From the NCBI GenBank assembly GCA_937625935.1, contig OW569354.1, positions 496,001 through 560,000 on the forward strand: a stretch of DNA of 64,000 nucleotides, given 5' to 3'. The notes under the pieces were generated by a model. That model saw only the letters and a program-made list of their open reading frames with translations. It had not been told where the DNA came from and searched no databases. The translations under genes were made by a program, and so were the position numbers. Below, piece by piece: positions 39,112 through 49,623 of the stretch. The DNA comes from Tetramitus jugosus. Its lineage: Eukaryota > Heterolobosea > Eutetramitea > Acrasida > Vahlkampfiidae. Position 1 is the stretch's first letter. Every line of letters begins with the position of its first letter.

Positions 39112-42100
39112 ATGATAGGAGGAGAAGAACAAGTGAATGGCAATACTAATTCGAGCAAAATTGCACCCAACCTCTTTGGTCCAGTTCTCACCACCATCAA
39201 ACAACACATTCACACTCTTGAACAACAACAACAACAACAACAACACGACGTAAATGCAACCACATCAACACAACCAGCATCCACTCTATCGGTAGAAACA
39301 TGTTGGAACTTTGTTCAACAATTGATTGACATTATTGACCAAAATCATGCTGCTGCAAAAAACGCATCACACACAACAACAAGTGGACAAGAAGAGGAAG
39401 AACTCATCTCAACACAGACACTATCCGATTACAAGACTGGACTGGAGTTGATTGTTGTGTGGGGTATCGTTCCTAGACTATGCAAGGGTATTGGAATTGA
39501 TATGAAGAAGCGAATTGATATGGATACGAAAGCTTTTGTTCAACATTTGCAGTATCATGACACGAACATTGCAGAACATGAAAAGTTGTCGTTTGAAAAT
39601 TGTAGCCGAGTATTGAGTTGTGTGCACGCTCTTCTCACAATTTCTCGAAATGATTTATTGTTGCAACAAATTGTTTATGACTATTACTTTGCGGATGTGA
39701 TTGCTTCGTATATTCAACTCATTTATATGAAGAAACCGAAAAATGTTGAACAAGCGGTGGTCGAGTGTGTCGATGTGACAAAATTGAATGAATTTTCTTC
39801 GCCGGCTCATTTGTTTCAATTTTCATCATCGTCGTCGGCAGCTTCACACAAGACAATCATCAAGAGATATGGATTCAGCGAGAGAGAGACTGAGAGATGC
39901 GCCAATGAATTCAATCATTTGATGAAGAGTACTCCTGAAACAGTGATTGCCAATAGCTTATTGTTGTTGGTGTCTGAGAGTGGTTCGTCGAGTGCCAAAT
40001 GGTTCACTCACATGTGCAGTTCCTTCCTATCCATATTATTAACAAGACCGAAAGGAGTGTTTGCTGTGACTCATTCGCTGTTAGAAGACATTCCAGAGTC
40101 TCACTTGCAAAAGTATGAGCGTGTGGTGCAGTTGGTACTCAAGAAGCCTCAACAATGTGCAACGTTAGACATGTACTATGGTTATATTTGTCCACAAATC
40201 TTGAGAATGCTGCGGTTGAGAGGTCAAAAATTTGCTCACATTAGTAGAGCAGCTCAGCTCTATGCTGGTACAATTGTGCAACAACAGCCTGATCTAGCTC
40301 AAAAATATATTTTAGGACCCATAATTAAGCCATTGAATGATTTCATCAAATTTGGATCCATTGTGCCCGAGAATCATGAGAAGAGCAATGAATTACGTGA
40401 TGATGAAAGCACAATTGATGAAGAAGAAGAAGAAAGAGATGTACTCATTAGTGAAACAGAGCTGGGTCAATGCATTGAGGATCTTCATCACCTGTTACAT
40501 GGAAACGCACCTACTCCTACTTTATTTGATTGCATTACAATGGTTGTTCCAGCGATATTTCAATTGTACTGTTTTGTGAGTCGTACAAAGCTCAATTTGA
40601 AGACTGCGTGCGAGGAAATCATATCTAGCTATTTTAAAATTAGTGACAGAGCTCTGGATGTCATCAAGTCTCTTTTGATCTTTGAACGAAACAAGTTCGC
40701 CACTTATTGCATTTTTGCTGGTGGCAGTACAGGAGGCGTGTGTATCAAGCGAGTGAAACAAACGAGCAGAGATTACATGTGGGAAGCGCGGTGCATGATC
40801 CAACTATTGAAACTGATGAAAAACGACTCTGTTGCAGGTGATTTGTTTGTGCATTTAATGACACAATTCACATTGCTTGAGCAGAGAACTGAAGAAGTCA
40901 ATCATAATCTGACGCAGGCGCTCGGTCCTATGAATGAATCCTACATGCCGGAGGAGAATGTCATCATCTTACAAATGCTACAGCTCATTATGGAAGAGCT
41001 AGGCCCATCCATTATGAAAAACACGCTGCAGACTATAGCGTTTATCAAATTTTTGCTGTTGAAACATGAGAGCAATCACTCGGAGAACGATTTCGAAATG
41101 ATCACGATGGGATTGGGAATATTATCAACAATCATCTGTGGGGCTATTCCTGTTCGAACTGCCGAAGAGGAGCATGCTCTCAACGACGTTCAACCAATTC
41201 TGCGGAGGTTAGTAGATAGTCATCCAAACGAACAAGTCTCAGAGATGTCAGCAACGGCCAACTTGGGAATAGAGACAAAACAATATCGAGAACATTTTGA
41301 TGGAGCAACGGCTGAAGTCTCCGAGGAAGAAAAAACTGAAATCCGGTTAAGAACGATACTTAATGACCTGAAGGATCCACTGCTACCAGTACGTGCGCAC
41401 GGAGTCATGTCACTTCGGTCTCTCGTGCTTGAAAAGGGTAATCCTACAGTTAGAAAGCATATGAAGAATATATTGCGAATATTTCAAACGCAGTTGAAGG
41501 ATAGTGACTCGTACGTGTATATCGGAGCAATACGAGGTCTATCTGCCATGGCAGACATGTTTCCAGATGAGATTATACCTATAATCACTGAATCGTTTGA
41601 AGACAAGAATATGCCATGCACTGAACGAGTGAAACTCGGAGAAGCCATGGTTGAGATCATTGAGCGTTGTGGAGAGCTGTTGCCTAAATATGCACAGCAA
41701 TTTATTTTCTCACTTTTAAAATGTTGCCGAGAAATGCCTTCACAGAAATCCAAGAGAAAGGTAGAAACTCTGAGCAAGAGTGATTCTGATGGAAGTGAAA
41801 TTATTCCCTCCGTTAATGATGATAGTTCTATTATTCGAGCTAGTTCATTGTCCAATCTATCTGATGTAGTCGATGTCCTGAAGTATGGAATGCATCCCTA
41901 TGTGAGTGACATTCTCACCAATGCGGCCACTTTACTCGAAACAGATACGAGCTATCATGTTCGCAGAGCTGCGGTTCACATATTCTCACGATTGGTGAAC
42001 TCTCTGGATGTTGGCTTGTTCAACCTCTTTTTTACTACCGAAGAGTTGAACAAGGTTCATTTTGGAATGTACGAGGGTACTAATCCTGTGACTGAAGTCA

Positions 42101-42255
42101 TCCGTGTATTGAAATATGCTGAAACTTATGACACGGATAACCTGATTCGTGTGAATGCCAAGACGGTTCTTGTGGAAATAGAGGATATTATTTATGAGAT
42201 ACTACGCCCAAAGGAAACCCTTGAGGGAGCTCACAACCTTGTTAAGTTTAGATAA
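39112..42255 (+). CDS. TANGO6/RTP1-like HEAT-repeat protein
   Basis: 1047 residues from the ATG at 39112, no intron. The C-terminal third contains RTILNDLKDPLLPVRAHGVMSLRSLV, the RTP1 C1-type HEAT region, and near the end DVLKYGMHPYVSDILTNAATLLETDTSYHVRRAAVHIFSRLV, a C2-type region. Yeast Rtp1 and animal TANGO6 help assemble or import RNA polymerase II; TANGO6 also affects Golgi organisation. A Gln run is near residue 40 and an acidic run (DEEEEERD) near 440. The length fits the family (about 980-1100). Confidence 0.8.
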   Translation: MIGGEEQVNGNTNSSKIAPNLFGPVLTTIKQHIHTLEQQQQQQQHDVNATTSTQPASTLSVETCWNFVQQLIDIIDQNHAAAKNASHTTTSGQEEEELISTQTLSDYKTGLELIVVWGIVPRLCKGIGIDMKKRIDMDTKAFVQHLQYHDTNIAEHEKLSFENCSRVLSCVHALLTISRNDLLLQQIVYDYYFADVIASYIQLIYMKKPKNVEQAVVECVDVTKLNEFSSPAHLFQFSSSSSAASHKTIIKRYGFSERETERCANEFNHLMKSTPETVIANSLLLLVSESGSSSAKWFTHMCSSFLSILLTRPKGVFAVTHSLLEDIPESHLQKYERVVQLVLKKPQQCATLDMYYGYICPQILRMLRLRGQKFAHISRAAQLYAGTIVQQQPDLAQKYILGPIIKPLNDFIKFGSIVPENHEKSNELRDDESTIDEEEEERDVLISETELGQCIEDLHHLLHGNAPTPTLFDCITMVVPAIFQLYCFVSRTKLNLKTACEEIISSYFKISDRALDVIKSLLIFERNKFATYCIFAGGSTGGVCIKRVKQTSRDYMWEARCMIQLLKLMKNDSVAGDLFVHLMTQFTLLEQRTEEVNHNLTQALGPMNESYMPEENVIILQMLQLIMEELGPSIMKNTLQTIAFIKFLLLKHESNHSENDFEMITMGLGILSTIICGAIPVRTAEEEHALNDVQPILRRLVDSHPNEQVSEMSATANLGIETKQYREHFDGATAEVSEEEKTEIRLRTILNDLKDPLLPVRAHGVMSLRSLVLEKGNPTVRKHMKNILRIFQTQLKDSDSYVYIGAIRGLSAMADMFPDEIIPIITESFEDKNMPCTERVKLGEAMVEIIERCGELLPKYAQQFIFSLLKCCREMPSQKSKRKVETLSKSDSDGSEIIPSVNDDSSIIRASSLSNLSDVVDVLKYGMHPYVSDILTNAATLLETDTSYHVRRAAVHIFSRLVNSLDVGLFNLFFTTEELNKVHFGMYEGTNPVTEVIRVLKYAETYDTDNLIRVNAKTVLVEIEDIIYEILRPKETLEGAHNLVKFR

Positions 42256-42337
42256 AAATTCAGACCACACAAACTTACCAATACCTGACCTATTTAATAT
42301 CTAATACACAGCTGCAAAACCAACTGACAAAACATCG

Positions 42338-42410
42338 TGGAGGCGCCGGGAATCGAACCCAGGACCTCTTCCATGCTAAGGAAGCGCTCTACCAACTGAG
42401 CCACGCCCCC
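42338..42410 (-). tRNA. tRNA-Ala (AGC anticodon)
   Basis: 73 nt, no intron. The acceptor GGGGGCG pairs with CGCCTCC; D-arm GCTCAGTTGGTAGAGC, anticodon stem-loop CTTCC-TTAGCAT-GGAAG, T-arm CTGGG-TTCGATT-CCCGG, discriminator A. No retroelement lies in its 5' flank. Confidence 0.96.
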
Positions 42411-42570
42411 TCCACACGTCTTGTTTGTCAGAAATATCAGTTTACTGTAATTCGGCCACCGGAGTAAATAAATTACAAAATCAATTTTCGCGACATTTTA
42501 TTTTTCCACACAAACAACAAAAACGCAATTGCACTTTCTTCACGCGACAAGCTATCCACCAAATCAAAAA

Positions 42571-43981
42571 ATGATTGCCAACAAACTTGTCAAGAGCAGT
42601 GCACAATCGTCACTGCGCAGCATGATCATCAACAACAACACTTGTGTACATACGCTGAATCGCATGATATTACCCTCATCCAACACTCTCTCACAACAAC
42701 AAACAAGAAATTATGCACCAAAACAACGAAGAATTAATTTGACAATGCAAAATCCGTTCGACATGTTGGAAGACTACAAGAAAAAGATGGCTACTATTGA
42801 GAGATTGGATGAGAACACACCAATTGGCAAAGTGATATACACTGATGATGTCCTGTTGCAGCGTAACATTGAAATTTATGAAAAGTTGAAAGCGAGTGGT
42901 GAAATACCTGGTATGTCGTGTTTGGTCAGACAAGATGCATTTTTGCACAACAACAACAACAAAAAAAATTTTCATTTTTTTCACATGGGATAAAACTCAC
43001 ACAACATTTTTTTTTTGCGTTATAGAGGAGGAACTGTTGGCAGAGGAGCCTCAAGTCCAGGAATATGTCGATTTTTTGAAAAAGACTGAACCAGGCCCAG
43101 GTGAGTACACTCACAGTAGCAAGCGAAGTGGTGTCATTGCAGTCAAGTGTGGCATGATCCCATTCTGGGACAAGTACATGAACAGAGTGTCTCTTACTGC
43201 TCTATGGGTGCCTGACTGTCAAGTCGTTCAAGCAAAAACCAATGAAAAGGAAGGTTACACTGCATTGCAATTGGGCGCAGGAAGCAGATCTGTCAAACAA
43301 ATCACAAAACCAATGTATGGACACTTTCAAGGTGCAGGTGTCGAGCCAAAGCAAGTACTCACTGAAGTCAAGGTGACTACGGATGCCATGTTGCCTGTTG
43401 GTTTCCGATTCGATGTCAGACATTTCCGCTTGGGTCAATTTGTGGATGTCACTGGTCGTACAAAAGGTAAGGGATTCCAGGGTCCAATGAAGAGATGGGG
43501 CTTTGCTGGTCAACCTGCCACTCATGGTGTCTCTGTGGTCCACAGATCTCACGGTTCAACGGGTAACAAGATTGGTAAGGTGTTCCCTGGTAAGAAGATG
43601 GCTGGTCACATGGGTTGCCAACAAAAGACTGTGTTGAACCTCTATGTTCACATGATGGACATTAAGAGAAATTTGATTTATGTGAGTGGAGCTGTGCCTG
43701 GATCAGAGGGAAGCTACGTTCTCCTTCAAGATGCAAGAAGAAAGAAGCCAAGTCTCACTAATCCACCACCATTCCCAAGTTACACCCCTGTTGAGGGAGA
43801 AGATGTTGCTTCATTGAGCGATTCAGAGGCCATTTTGGTTGCTGACGGTCAGAAGCCATTCGATTGGTCCGATTCAACCATGTCCTATGAACAAATCCAA
43901 GCCATGTTGGACGGTGAAGAAGTGAAGGTTGATAAGAAGCAAGACATCAAGACTTCCAACAAGGGTGGTGGTAGGAAGTAA
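42571..43981 (+). CDS. Mitochondrial large-subunit ribosomal protein uL3m, 2 exons
   Basis: Join 42571-42910 and 43026-43981 gives 431 residues; the 115-bp intron has a GTATGT donor and TTATAG acceptor. The first 50 residues are rich in Arg, Ser and Asn without acids, as in a mitochondrial presequence. The uL3 core is clear: GVIAVKCGMIPFWD, FRLGQFVDVTGRTKGKGFQGPMKRWGFAGQPATHGVSVVHRSHGS and GKKMAGHMGCQQKT. uL3 lies near the peptidyl transferase centre and starts large-subunit assembly. A C-terminal extension of about 90 acidic then Lys-rich residues is longer than bacterial L3. Confidence 0.93.
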
Positions 43982-43996
43982 TAAACACCAAAGATT

Positions 43997-45559
43997 TTAT
44001 GTTTGAATTTCCAGATTGACTGCACTATCGCTCGACAAGTTCAGTGATCCTTGTTGTGTCGTTGCTGTTCCATTGTAGAAACCTCGCACAATTTTCGGTT
44101 CATCCACTGTCCGGACGACACGGTCTTGCAACGAAGAAGACACCACCAAGGTGGCAGATGATTTAGACTCTAGAGTGAATTGGCCAGACCAATCGTCATC
44201 GTCCAACACCATGGAGATGGATCCGGAGCGAGAAGTCGATCGTATCGTTTGTGCGTTTCTGATCTGTTTATGCACCTGTTGTCCATAAACAGTCTCTGAA
44301 ATCAATTCACCTGAGCGAATCAAATTGACATCCTTGCCCGATACACTTGCACTTGATGAAGCTCGAATGACTAACCGAGGAGTTGATACGTGCTGATACT
44401 CTATCAATCCACTACCACTCTTTTCTCCACTGGTCAGAATCATCTCCTTCTCGCTCATTGAATTCTTGACTTTGATGCCTCTAGACGATGTCAAATAGGT
44501 ACCGTGCACCGTTGTTACAGAATCAACATCAACCAATCGATCACCAATCGCATTCAACACATTGAACCTCATATTGCCATTCTTGCTGTTGAATTTGATG
44601 GATCCAGAGGTTGTTTCAACCGTAATCGACACATCATTTGGCACTGAAATCAACATGCGAGAAGAGTAGCAATCCTCCTTGTTTTTCTGATCAATGGTTG
44701 TTTCAATCGTGTAAACCATTGGTTCATGAGATTGCAGTGCAGCAGCAATTACATTATCGCTATTGGATGTCCATGCACTGCGAATGTTTTTGAATCCAGT
44801 TGTTGATTTTGATTTTCGCGTTTCAGTAATCAACACATGATCACTTTGCATATTATTTCTCACAAATTCATATTCACCAAATCCATGAAATTTCAATGTC
44901 ACTGTATTCTGTTGTTGTTGCAGTTGTTGTTGCAATGGAATTTGCATGGATACAGTATCACCAAACTTGAAATCACTAGACTTTGTGCAGTGAGTCAATT
45001 TTTGATAACCACTCGCCACAATTTTAATGACCACAATCGGAACAACCAAACAACAACAACAGCACAATAGACACAACACGGTCAATATGATACCCGTATT
45101 CAAAAAACATGCATTGTCACCTGATTTTTTCAATGGTGGTGCTGTCGATTGATTATATTGTTGTTGTTGTTGTTGTTGCAACACAAATGGAGCTCTTCTA
45201 TTCTCATGATTCATAGTGTGGTTGTGATCATCAATGAGTGAAACGACTTGTTCTGCATGATGACTATTGTAGTTGTGTGCAGCAGCATCATCATCATCAT
45301 CATCATCATCATTGTAATCGTATGTTTCCATCATGATTGGAGTGGAAGATGGATTGTATTGATGATGATGAACAGATGATGATAATGATGATGGTAATGT
45401 TGTTGTTGTTGTTGTTATTGGATCATAGTGGTGAGAGTGAATGATGGGATAGGCTGTGTGACGGTTGATTGAGAGTACATTGGAACTAGTGGAGGGTGTG
45501 GGAGAAGAGGGAAAAGGACTTTCATACACGGGATCTTGTTCTTCTGCAATGTGATTCAT
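43997..45559 (-). CDS. Single-pass membrane protein with putative beta-rich outer domain
   Basis: 520 residues, single exon. The first 150 residues are low-complexity (Thr, Asp, His and Gln runs). One strong membrane helix at about 155-180 includes five consecutive Cys. The remaining 340 residues are Ser/Thr-rich beta strands: SVPNDVSITVETTSGSI, then TYLTSSRGIKV, and GELISETVYGQQV. This repetitive layout recalls DUF4097-type putative adhesin beta-helices. Probably at the cell surface or an endomembrane, with the N-terminus cytoplasmic. Function unknown. Confidence 0.7.
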   Translation of the reverse strand: MNHIAEEQDPVYESPFPSSPTPSTSSNVLSINRHTAYPIIHSHHYDPITTTTTTLPSSLSSSVHHHQYNPSSTPIMMETYDYNDDDDDDDDAAAHNYNSHHAEQVVSLIDDHNHTMNHENRRAPFVLQQQQQQQYNQSTAPPLKKSGDNACFLNTGIILTVLCLLCCCCCLVVPIVVIKIVASGYQKLTHCTKSSDFKFGDTVSMQIPLQQQLQQQQNTVTLKFHGFGEYEFVRNNMQSDHVLITETRKSKSTTGFKNIRSAWTSNSDNVIAAALQSHEPMVYTIETTIDQKNKEDCYSSRMLISVPNDVSITVETTSGSIKFNSKNGNMRFNVLNAIGDRLVDVDSVTTVHGTYLTSSRGIKVKNSMSEKEMILTSGEKSGSGLIEYQHVSTPRLVIRASSSASVSGKDVNLIRSGELISETVYGQQVHKQIRNAQTIRSTSRSGSISMVLDDDDWSGQFTLESKSSATLVVSSSLQDRVVRTVDEPKIVRGFYNGTATTQQGSLNLSSDSAVNLEIQT

Positions 45560-45973
45560 TGTAGTAGCTCAATGATGTTGTCTGGTCAGGTTTTTTTTGT
45601 GTTGAAAAGTTTGTCCTAGGAGTTTTTGATGATCGCTTCCAACACTGGATTTGAAGGCGGAATAATCGCGTTGTCTTAATCCAGAAAAAATCTAATCACA
45701 GCAGATGAGTGATTGAATTATATCTAGATTTCAAGACAATTTAAACCTTTTGAGTGATCAAAAGAAAAAACTGTTTCGGCAACAGATTCACGATACTTCA
45801 GTTATCACAAGGTTTTGGATCTTTTTTTGCCACCACAACGTTGTGTTTGGGTTGAATTTTTTTTCAAAGAACATTCATCCAAGGATTATTTGTGGCTCAG
45901 AGGAGAGCTTAGATATATTAAAAGTTATTTGGGTATGATACAACAATAAAACACATTGGACAACAAAATGAAG
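45560..45973. other. Intergenic region
   Basis: 414 bp, A/T-rich, without a supported gene. One short plus-strand ORF (45750-45938) has no coding signs. Confidence 0.5.
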
Positions 45974-46324
45974 CTACTCAATTGAAGGGTGAATATTCTC
46001 CAATGCAATGGCATTTTGTTTCGCATCGTCAATGATTTTTGGATCAAATTCATACATCACACTCATTCTTTCCAATGCACCCACTGTGAAAAACCTCAAA
46101 TTCTTCAATGGGAATAACTCTCTGATTTCATCTTGCATCTTGTCCCAACGTCTACTATTCATCCCTTTGCTCAATGTTATCAAGAAATGACTATCTGCTG
46201 TTATGAAAAATTGGTGACCAACAATTGGCCCAAACAATTGGCACCCACATGGAGGAATATTGTATCGATTCATAATTTCAAGGATTTGATCTTTGTGTTT
46301 TATGAGCTCATCCAGCGTTAGCAT
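45974..46324 (-). CDS. Hypothetical 116-residue protein
   Basis: Starts MLTLDELIKHKDQILEIM at the ATG of 46324; the frame is open a few codons further without ATG. Contains IPPCGCQLFGPIVGHQFFITADSHFLITLS and ALERMSVMYEFDP. No known domain recognised. May form one functional unit with the ORF at 46540-46923, but I found no in-frame splice joining them. Confidence 0.5.
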   Translation of the reverse strand: MLTLDELIKHKDQILEIMNRYNIPPCGCQLFGPIVGHQFFITADSHFLITLSKGMNSRRWDKMQDEIRELFPLKNLRFFTVGALERMSVMYEFDPKIIDDAKQNAIALENIHPSIE

Positions 46325-46539
46325 TGTTTCACTGACCAATAAAATGGTGAATTGAAGTTATTTGTTCGTTGCGCTGTTGCCCAAAAAAATTGATTGTTGG
46401 AGAGCAAATGTGAAAACAATAAAACATGTCATTCGATTTGATCTCACAAAGTTTTGTTTGGCATGTATTCACCATGAAATCAACCAACAAGTTGCTCAGA
46501 TACTCGTTACATCCAACATGCTTGCAATTTTATTGGCTC

Positions 46540-46923
46540 TCAACAGGTCAACACACACAAACCTGGTTGCAAATGTTCATTCACATGAATTGATTGCTGA
46601 TTGCATCTTTCCACTTGAATACAATCAATTAACAAAGATATTTGTTGAGGTGTTTGTTTGATCCTGTCCAGATGTTGGCCTCCTCTGCTCTTGATTGATT
46701 TTATGGATTGGAACCACACACTGAAATTTCTAAGTTGTTTAATGCAATCGTCTTTTCCTTCAACAATAAATACTGTATCATTCAAAATTGCATGCAGCAC
46801 CAGCATAATACTTTCAATCGAGCTCACGTCTGATGAGTATGCCTTCTTCACTTTTTCATACATTCTTGTTAGAATACCGAGCAATTTTTCTATTGTTATT
46901 GTAGTATTATTTCGAGTAGACAT
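46540..46923 (-). CDS. Hypothetical 127-residue protein
   Basis: Starts MSTRNNTTITIEKLLGILTRMYEKVKKAYSSDVS. Helical, no membrane segment. The last 20 residues (NEHLQPGLCVLTC) lack coding character, so the true end may involve a splice donor before them. No homology recognised. Confidence 0.45.
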   Translation of the reverse strand: MSTRNNTTITIEKLLGILTRMYEKVKKAYSSDVSSIESIMLVLHAILNDTVFIVEGKDDCIKQLRNFSVWFQSIKSIKSRGGQHLDRIKQTPQQISLLIDCIQVERCNQQSIHVNEHLQPGLCVLTC

Positions 46924-47124
46924 AATAACTCTTTATCACATTCGAAGAATATGGGAATGAAGAAAAAGTGTAAGATGTTTAAGAATTGGAGCTCGATAGA
47001 TTAGAATAACCTAAAATTTGAATGAATCCGAAGTTCATCAGACACTGGATCTTCAATACTTGCTGTCATTAGTGAGCAAACATGAGAAGAGTAACCTCAA
47101 TGGGAGAAACTTCAATAATACTGA

Positions 47125-47317
47125 GGGAGCGTCCAGATATTATTTCTTACGCCCCCCTAGGGAGGGGGTATGAGAAATTTATTCAAATAGTTATTCATAT
47201 CCCAATCCTAGTAGGAGAATTAATGTAACGTTCGAATTTACAGGAAAATGTGTTATTCAAATTTATTCAAAACAGGCAGGGAGGGGTCAGATGTGAACAT
47301 AATATCTGGACGCTCCC
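47125..47317. mobile_element. MITE, 193 bp
   Basis: Perfect 19-bp terminal inverted repeats GGGAGCGTCCAGATATTAT (47125-47143, and its complement at 47299-47317). The direct repeat TGA on each side (47122-47124 and 47318-47320) looks like a 3-bp target duplication. No ORF inside, so it is non-autonomous. A related copy lies at 53727-53931. Confidence 0.85.
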
Positions 47318-47329
47318 TGAGAAAGAGTG

Positions 47330-48058
47330 TTTAACATACAAAGTCATATATCAAAGTGGTCACCTTTTTCATCAACAATAAATAGTTTCATAGAATGCGA
47401 TTGTAAATTTGAATATTATCGATTGACCAATGAAAAATGGATACAAACACTTTAATCCATATAACATTAACAAAATAATCTAATAAAATATCACCAAAAC
47501 CCCTGGACAAACAAGATGAATTGCCAGGAAAGGGATGTAGACCATTATCTTCATCATCACCTATAGATATATAATTGGACCCAATTGCGAAGTCAGTAGT
47601 TTAATTTACGAATTAAAAAAGGAAATGTTAAGAAATGTTTCGTTGTTGTGGAAGCAGTTCGGAGGGGAAGCGTTTCATTGCTTGACCAGCATCCTTCCCA
47701 ATCTGTTCACCTTGAGTATCCATCCATCAGTCCAATCAGTGAACTCAGAGGAATATTTGAAATAGGGTGAATACATGTGTTCACTACTCATGCCACTTGG
47801 AAGATTGAACATCGATCAATGGATTACTGTCTTCAACCAACAATTTTAAAGTTGTAAGGATGAAAGAATAGCACATATCGAGGCAGATTCAACCCTCACT
47901 TCATGTTCATTCCCAGGAAGCCTCATCACTTTTTTAAAGGAATTAGGAGTGAAAACTGAGTTGACAAATTTTTTCACTCCAAATCCGGTGATGGCAAAAA
48001 TGATTTAATCTTTCCTCATCTCGTGTCTTTCGTACTGCAACAAACAACAATAATAATA
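47330..48058. other. Gene-poor A/T-rich region
   Basis: About 730 bp. No ORF with coding character, no RNA gene recognised. Confidence 0.5.
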
Positions 48059-48561
48059 ATGTCGAAAAATAAAATAAAAACAAGAGAGCTTCAACAACCC
48101 AATCATCTCAAGATTCAAAGAAGAAGAGAGGTCCTAATCATACAAATTTGGAATCAAAGAAATTTGGAACTTGATCTTCCAGAAAGAGAGGCCTCAGATT
48201 ACAAGAAAAAGATTTCCGATTCATTTTCTTTGTGGAGACGCGAATTATCGATTGGTCTTGATGATCTCGAATGTGGTGATGATGTTGTATTGATGATTAA
48301 CAATAAGGCCGTTGGTATTGCCTCTCTTAACTGGTTTGGTGTTGACTCCAACAGTATTACAAGTTTTGCAGTCATATTAACCAACTTGTTACTGGAATGT
48401 CTCTTGGTAATCCTGGAACCAAAAGGAGATGGCAGAGCTTGATATATCAAGAGGTTCTAAGGTCTGTCCAAGATGCTATCATCGAGATCAAAGGAGGTGT
48501 TAGCGAAAACGAAAAGATGGTGTTTGTTTCCCTTCCCCTGAAATGTATTCGTAGAAGGTGA
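48059..48561 (+). pseudogene. Small gene, either frameshifted or with one unusual intron
   Basis: The frame from ATG 48059 (MSKNKIKTRELQQPN) gives 127 residues to 48442, but from about 48340 onward the coding-like frame is another one (LVTGMSLGNPGTKRRWQSL.. to CIRRR stop at 48561). Removing 48310-48353 (GTTGGT..CAACAG) would join the frames, giving about 152 residues, but the donor is weak and the intron only 44 nt. A frameshift is equally possible. No family recognised. Confidence 0.4.
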
Positions 48562-48758
48562 TCCTGTCCTAAAATCGAATTTTGAATGATTTGGAACGAT
48601 TTACAACAAAAAACAACAAACAGAAAGAAAATCGCAACGCAACCTGATTATGATAGGGAAATATCTTCAATGGACAACGTAATACGTTAATTATTCCATA
48701 CGATGCCATGTCATGAACAAGTTTATTATGAGATAGACGACTTGTTTTCACTCGTAGC

Positions 48759-49106
48759 TTATAAGAATAAATTATAAGCAAATAGGTTTTCAATGACTGT
48801 TTTTAACGGATTTCTACCTTTTATTGAAAGCAATATCATCTGGATACAATTCTCTTTGGTATACATATACGGCAATACTACTTTCTTCCAGTAATAACCT
48901 TTGAATCCTTTATCTAGGGTATTATACTCATCAGAATCAAGATTCTCCCAAACGAAATTCTCTGGAAGTGCAACCAAGGGAGAGTCCGTCTTACTTCCAA
49001 TATACGTATCTGGTAAAGAATGTATAACCATTAGCACGAACACAAGTTTGGTAAATGTATAGTCACACTTCTTTCCAGAAGACAAACTCTTTTCAATTAA
49101 CTTCAC
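48759..49106 (-). CDS. Possible gene fragment lacking a start codon
   Basis: An ORF of 115 codons without a suitable ATG near its beginning (ALPENFVWENLDSDEYNTLDKGFKGYYWKK). It may be an internal exon or a remnant. No neighbour supports a longer gene. Confidence 0.25.
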   Translation of the reverse strand: MKLIEKSLSSGKKCDYTFTKLVFVLMVIHSLPDTYIGSKTDSPLVALPENFVWENLDSDEYNTLDKGFKGYYWKKVVLPYMYTKENCIQMILLSIKGRNPLKTVIENLFAYNLFL

Positions 49107-49485
49107 AATCTCTTACTAACAGGTTGTTCAACCCCTACTTTTATATGAATTTGTTTTTAATTAACTCCCAGACTCTTTAATACTCCGGGGAGGTAAACAG
49201 ACGACATTCTGCATATTCATCATACTTTCGTCTCTTACTGCTGGGGTGTGGTTTGAACCCGGGCCTTTTCGTTCATTATTGATTGTTTCATTTTGTTTGT
49301 TCTTTGAATTCATGAACTTCTGAACAGCATTACCATCACTGAATGAAGCTATTATCTCACATATATCCTTCCTATATAGATTGCAACGAGCTCCTTCAAC
49401 TTGGATATAACAAACTTTGCTGGGAGTGTAGCGTTAACCTCATTCTGATGAAATTCACACCGCGGAGGATCCAAGAAACAAAAGT
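49107..49485. other. Intergenic region 3' of tRNA-Ser
   Basis: A/T-rich. A lone T-arm-like stretch near 49249-49270 (TGGTTTGAACCCGGGCC) is noted but no complete tRNA folds around it. Confidence 0.4.
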
Positions 49486-49567
49486 CGCCCACTGTAGGAT
49501 TCGAACCTACGCGGGATGAACCCAACGCATTAGCAGTGCGCCGCCTTAACCACTCGGCCAAATGAGC
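49486..49567 (-). tRNA. tRNA-Ser (GCT anticodon)
   Basis: 82 nt, no intron. GCTCATT pairs with AGTGGGC in the acceptor stem (two G-T pairs), discriminator G. It starts TGGCCGAGTGGTTAAGGCG in the D region, has loop CTGCTAA with anticodon GCT, a long variable arm (TGGGTTCATCCCG region) and T-arm GTAGG-TTCGAAT-CCTAC. Its 5' end faces the nested LINE insertions, 30-57 bp away. Confidence 0.95.
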
Positions 49568-49623
49568 TTGATATTTCGTTACATGGTAGATATACCAAAA
49601 CTGCTATTTTGAACTGAGGTTGC

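Noticed and set aside
45974-46923. Joining the two minus-strand ORFs 46540-46923 and 45974-46324 as exons of one gene
   Set aside because: The visible donor (CAG-GTTTGTG) and acceptor (GGTCAG) combination gives an early stop; other pairs lack consensus.
49249-49275. T-arm-like stretch GGTTTGAACCCGGGCC suggesting another tRNA
   Set aside because: No matching acceptor, D-arm or anticodon arm can be built on either side; at most a tiny remnant.
49352-49561. Minus-strand ORF starting MAEWLRRRTANALGSSRVGSNP
   Set aside because: It is the tRNA-Ser sequence translated; this peptide pattern is a well-known artefact of tRNA genes.
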